A stretch of 64,000 nucleotides of DNA from Robiginitomaculum sp. (lineage in GTDB: Bacteria > Pseudomonadota > Alphaproteobacteria > Caulobacterales > Maricaulaceae), in assembly GCA_021647375.1 (NCBI GenBank), contig JAKIUV010000003.1, positions 1-64,000 of the forward strand, given 5' to 3'. Position numbers and translations under genes: made by a program. Positions 63,595 through 64,000 of this stretch are shown here, one piece after another (the stretch's first letter is position 1; every line of letters starts with the position of its first letter). The notes below the pieces were generated by a model. The model had not been told where the DNA came from. It was given only the letters and a program-made list of their open reading frames with translations, and did not search any database.

Positions 63595-63608
63595 GTGAGC
63601 GAAATACC

Positions 63609-63911
63609 TCATGCCCACTCCGCCCGCGTCCTGCGCCCGACTTTTTCCGCCGAAACAACATTATACAGCCGCTCTAATTGCTTGCACAAAGTATCAAGAT
63701 TACGCGGCCCGCCCAGGTCTTCGATGGCGACCAGCAAATCAAAATCCCCGTCCACCCGTTGCGTGCAATGGACATCGCGGTAATCATATCCGCGCCGCTC
63801 AATCGTCCCAAGCGTGCGCAGGAGCGTCCCCGAAACATCCTGGAGTACAATCTTCAACTTCCCGGAAACACCAGAACGCTCAAAAGTTTTATCAGCTTGT
63901 AGGTTGGTCAT
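63609..63911 (-). CDS. ACT-domain protein, IlvM/acetolactate synthase small-subunit type
   Basis: 100 residues containing one ACT-like domain (residues 16-90: LKIVLQDVSGTLLRTLGTIERRGYDYRDV, key parts DVSGTLLRTLG and RRGYDY). Its size matches IlvM-type regulatory subunits of acetolactate synthase rather than the longer IlvN/IlvH. The gene to its right is outside the window, so its partner is unseen. AAGG precedes the ATG. Placement before leuA and ilvA supports a branched-chain amino-acid role. Confidence 0.6.
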   Translation of the reverse strand: MTNLQADKTFERSGVSGKLKIVLQDVSGTLLRTLGTIERRGYDYRDVHCTQRVDGDFDLLVAIEDLGGPRNLDTLCKQLERLYNVVSAEKVGRRTRAEWA

Positions 63912-64000
63912 TTTTTACCTTATTTTTCATTGTTTGAACCACATCCGCCACATGGCCTCCAAGTAGACACAGGAGCGCTGGCGCCAGAATATAAAAAGAA
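63892..64000 (-). CDS. Possible C-terminus of a membrane protein (cut by window)
   Basis: On the minus strand one frame stays open from the right edge to a TGA at 63892-63894, overlapping the ACT-domain gene by 20 bases. It reads SFYILAPALLCLLGGHVADVV, then a basic tail, which suits a final membrane segment. With only about 35 residues visible, it could also be chance. Confidence 0.3.
   Translation of the reverse strand, partial: SFYILAPALLCLLGGHVADVVQTMKNKVKNDQPTS

Noticed and set aside
61718..63608. Leucine attenuator with a leader peptide before leuA or leuC
   Set aside because: No short frame with a run of Leu codons followed by alternative hairpins was seen; the gaps hold palindromic repeats instead.
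1..64000. CRISPR array or insertion sequence
   Set aside because: No regularly spaced direct repeats of 25-40 bases and no transposase gene or terminal inverted repeats were noticed by eye; the only mobile element with enzymes is the prophage.

Overview
The window looks like an alphaproteobacterial chromosome of intermediate GC. Supporting signs are the class-specific families (extensin-like peptidase, PfkB adenosine kinase, methionine synthase split into two genes, a biosynthetic leu/ilv/glt cluster) and alphaproteobacterial tRNA and ribosomal proteins. The gene set would suit a marine Hyphomonadaceae/Maricaulales-type bacterium, but that placement is a guess from gene content only.

Bases 1 to about 14,190 are the right part of a prophage whose left end lies outside the window. 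It starts with the end of a P2-type contractile-tail operon (tape measure, GpU, GpD). A reversed membrane-protein gene follows, then a divergent immunity region (S24-type repressor against a Cro-like protein, with three matching inverted-repeat operators), a structured RNA region with a tRNA-like element, and a tightly overlapping early operon of about 16 small genes. That operon includes an Ogr-like zinc protein, a receiverless winged-helix regulator, an 885-residue primase-helicase and an excisionase. A P4-type integrase ends the element against tRNA-Leu(GAG), the probable attachment site.

From 14.3 to 27.5 kb is host DNA: lipB, three DUF805 membrane paralogs, a GH5 lipoprotein, an internally duplicated unknown protein, mnmC, an HSD10-like dehydrogenase, a DUF2310-like protein that has lost half its zinc ligands, and an RND efflux pair. 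From 27.7 to 34.7 kb lies the least familiar host locus: two small secreted proteins (one very acidic, with six cysteines) followed by a giant outer-membrane protein with DUF11/SdrD-type modules and a predicted C-terminal barrel. These may form a cell-surface assembly.

From 34.7 to 44.1 kb are housekeeping and unknown genes: extensin-like peptidase, rpmB, dapF, an ATP-grasp enzyme, an adenosine kinase, rpmI-rplT with a structured leader, a gluzincin peptidase with TPRs, a truncated globin and a YbjQ-like pair. From 44.2 to 51.3 kb is a complete methionine operon (metX-metB-metF-metH1-metH2) behind a SAM-I riboswitch whose downstream RNA can mask the metX Shine-Dalgarno sequence. From 51.3 kb to the end, on the minus strand, leuA and then leuC-leuD-leuB-ilvA-gltD-gltB make leucine, isoleucine precursors and glutamate, preceded by an ACT-domain subunit at the right edge. 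Related palindromic intergenic repeats occur at 21.9, 39.4 and 61.7 kb.
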